From: Crocinitomicaceae bacterium
GTDB lineage: Bacteria; Bacteroidota; Bacteroidia; Flavobacteriales_D; Crocinitomicaceae
DNA length: 6,435 nucleotides
Direction of reading: 5' to 3'
Assembly (NCBI GenBank): GCA_013215515.1
Contig: JABSPC010000649.1
Span: 1-6,435, forward strand
The position numbers and the translations under genes were made by a program. Of this stretch, positions 6,380-6,435 are shown one piece after another (within the stretch, counting starts at the first letter, position 1; each line of letters opens with the position of its first letter). The notes beneath the pieces were generated by a model that saw only the letters and a list, made by a program, of their open reading frames with translations, ran no database searches and was not told the origin of the DNA.

Positions 6380-6435
6380 ATGAATAGACAAACGACGCTC
6401 ATATTTTATATCCTAAGTGTGTACGTTGTTGTGCA
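6380..6435 (+). CDS. Start of a probable membrane protein (truncated by window edge)
   Basis: An ATG at 6380, 9 bp after the purF stop, opens a frame that stays open to the window end: MNRQTTLIFYILSVYVVV, then an incomplete codon. Short polar residues followed by an uninterrupted hydrophobic run suggest an N-terminal transmembrane helix with a positively charged cytoplasmic end. The tight spacing, the same strand and the lack of any terminator point to co-transcription with purF. I cannot assign a family from 18 residues. A membrane-anchored sensor histidine kinase is one possibility suggested by similar-looking Bacteroidota N-termini, but this is weak. Confidence 0.5.
   Translation, partial: MNRQTTLIFYILSVYVVV

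Overview
The window looks like chromosomal DNA from a Bacteroidota bacterium, most likely of the Flavobacteriia type. The main reasons are a giant secreted protein ending in a type-B gliding-motility/T9SS sorting domain, an unusually long (about 630 residue) amidophosphoribosyltransferase, the absence of Shine-Dalgarno sequences before the starts, and an exact TAnnTTTG-type -7 promoter element. Base composition is AT-rich throughout. Genus-level placement is not possible from this alone.

Layout. Positions 1-138 are the right end of an insertion sequence pointing along +: the last 34 codons of a DDE transposase (ISL3/ISAon1-like), its stop at 103-105, and a short non-coding tip. Immediately after it, 139-392 encodes the C-terminal half of a GNAT N-acetyltransferase. 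It begins abruptly at the IS tip and carries a further one-base frameshift near 224-228, so it is a disrupted pseudogene. Its stop codon lies 1 bp from the stop codon of a convergent gene. That gene, 394-4287 on the minus strand, encodes a 1297-residue exported multidomain protein: signal peptide, N-terminal DUF7948-like region, SBBP-type beta-propeller repeats, one PKD domain, five Ig-like cysteine modules, and a C-terminal CHU_C/TIGR04131-type sorting domain.

A 181-bp AT-rich divergent intergenic region (4288-4468) separates it from a 633-residue PurF-family enzyme on + (4469-6370). This gene has a plausible Bacteroidota promoter just upstream. Only 9 bp after its stop, a new + strand reading frame begins (6380 to the window edge) with a hydrophobic N-terminus; it is probably a membrane protein co-transcribed with purF.

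The genes do not form an evident joint system. The secreted protein is a cell-surface or extracellular product, purF is purine biosynthesis housekeeping, and the GNAT/IS section is a local scar. I found no sign of a new defence, CRISPR or mobile-cargo system. The points most worth a second look are the IS-broken GNAT gene with its second lesion, the non-canonical active-site and Fe-S positions in the long PurF, and the G7 tract in its 3' end.
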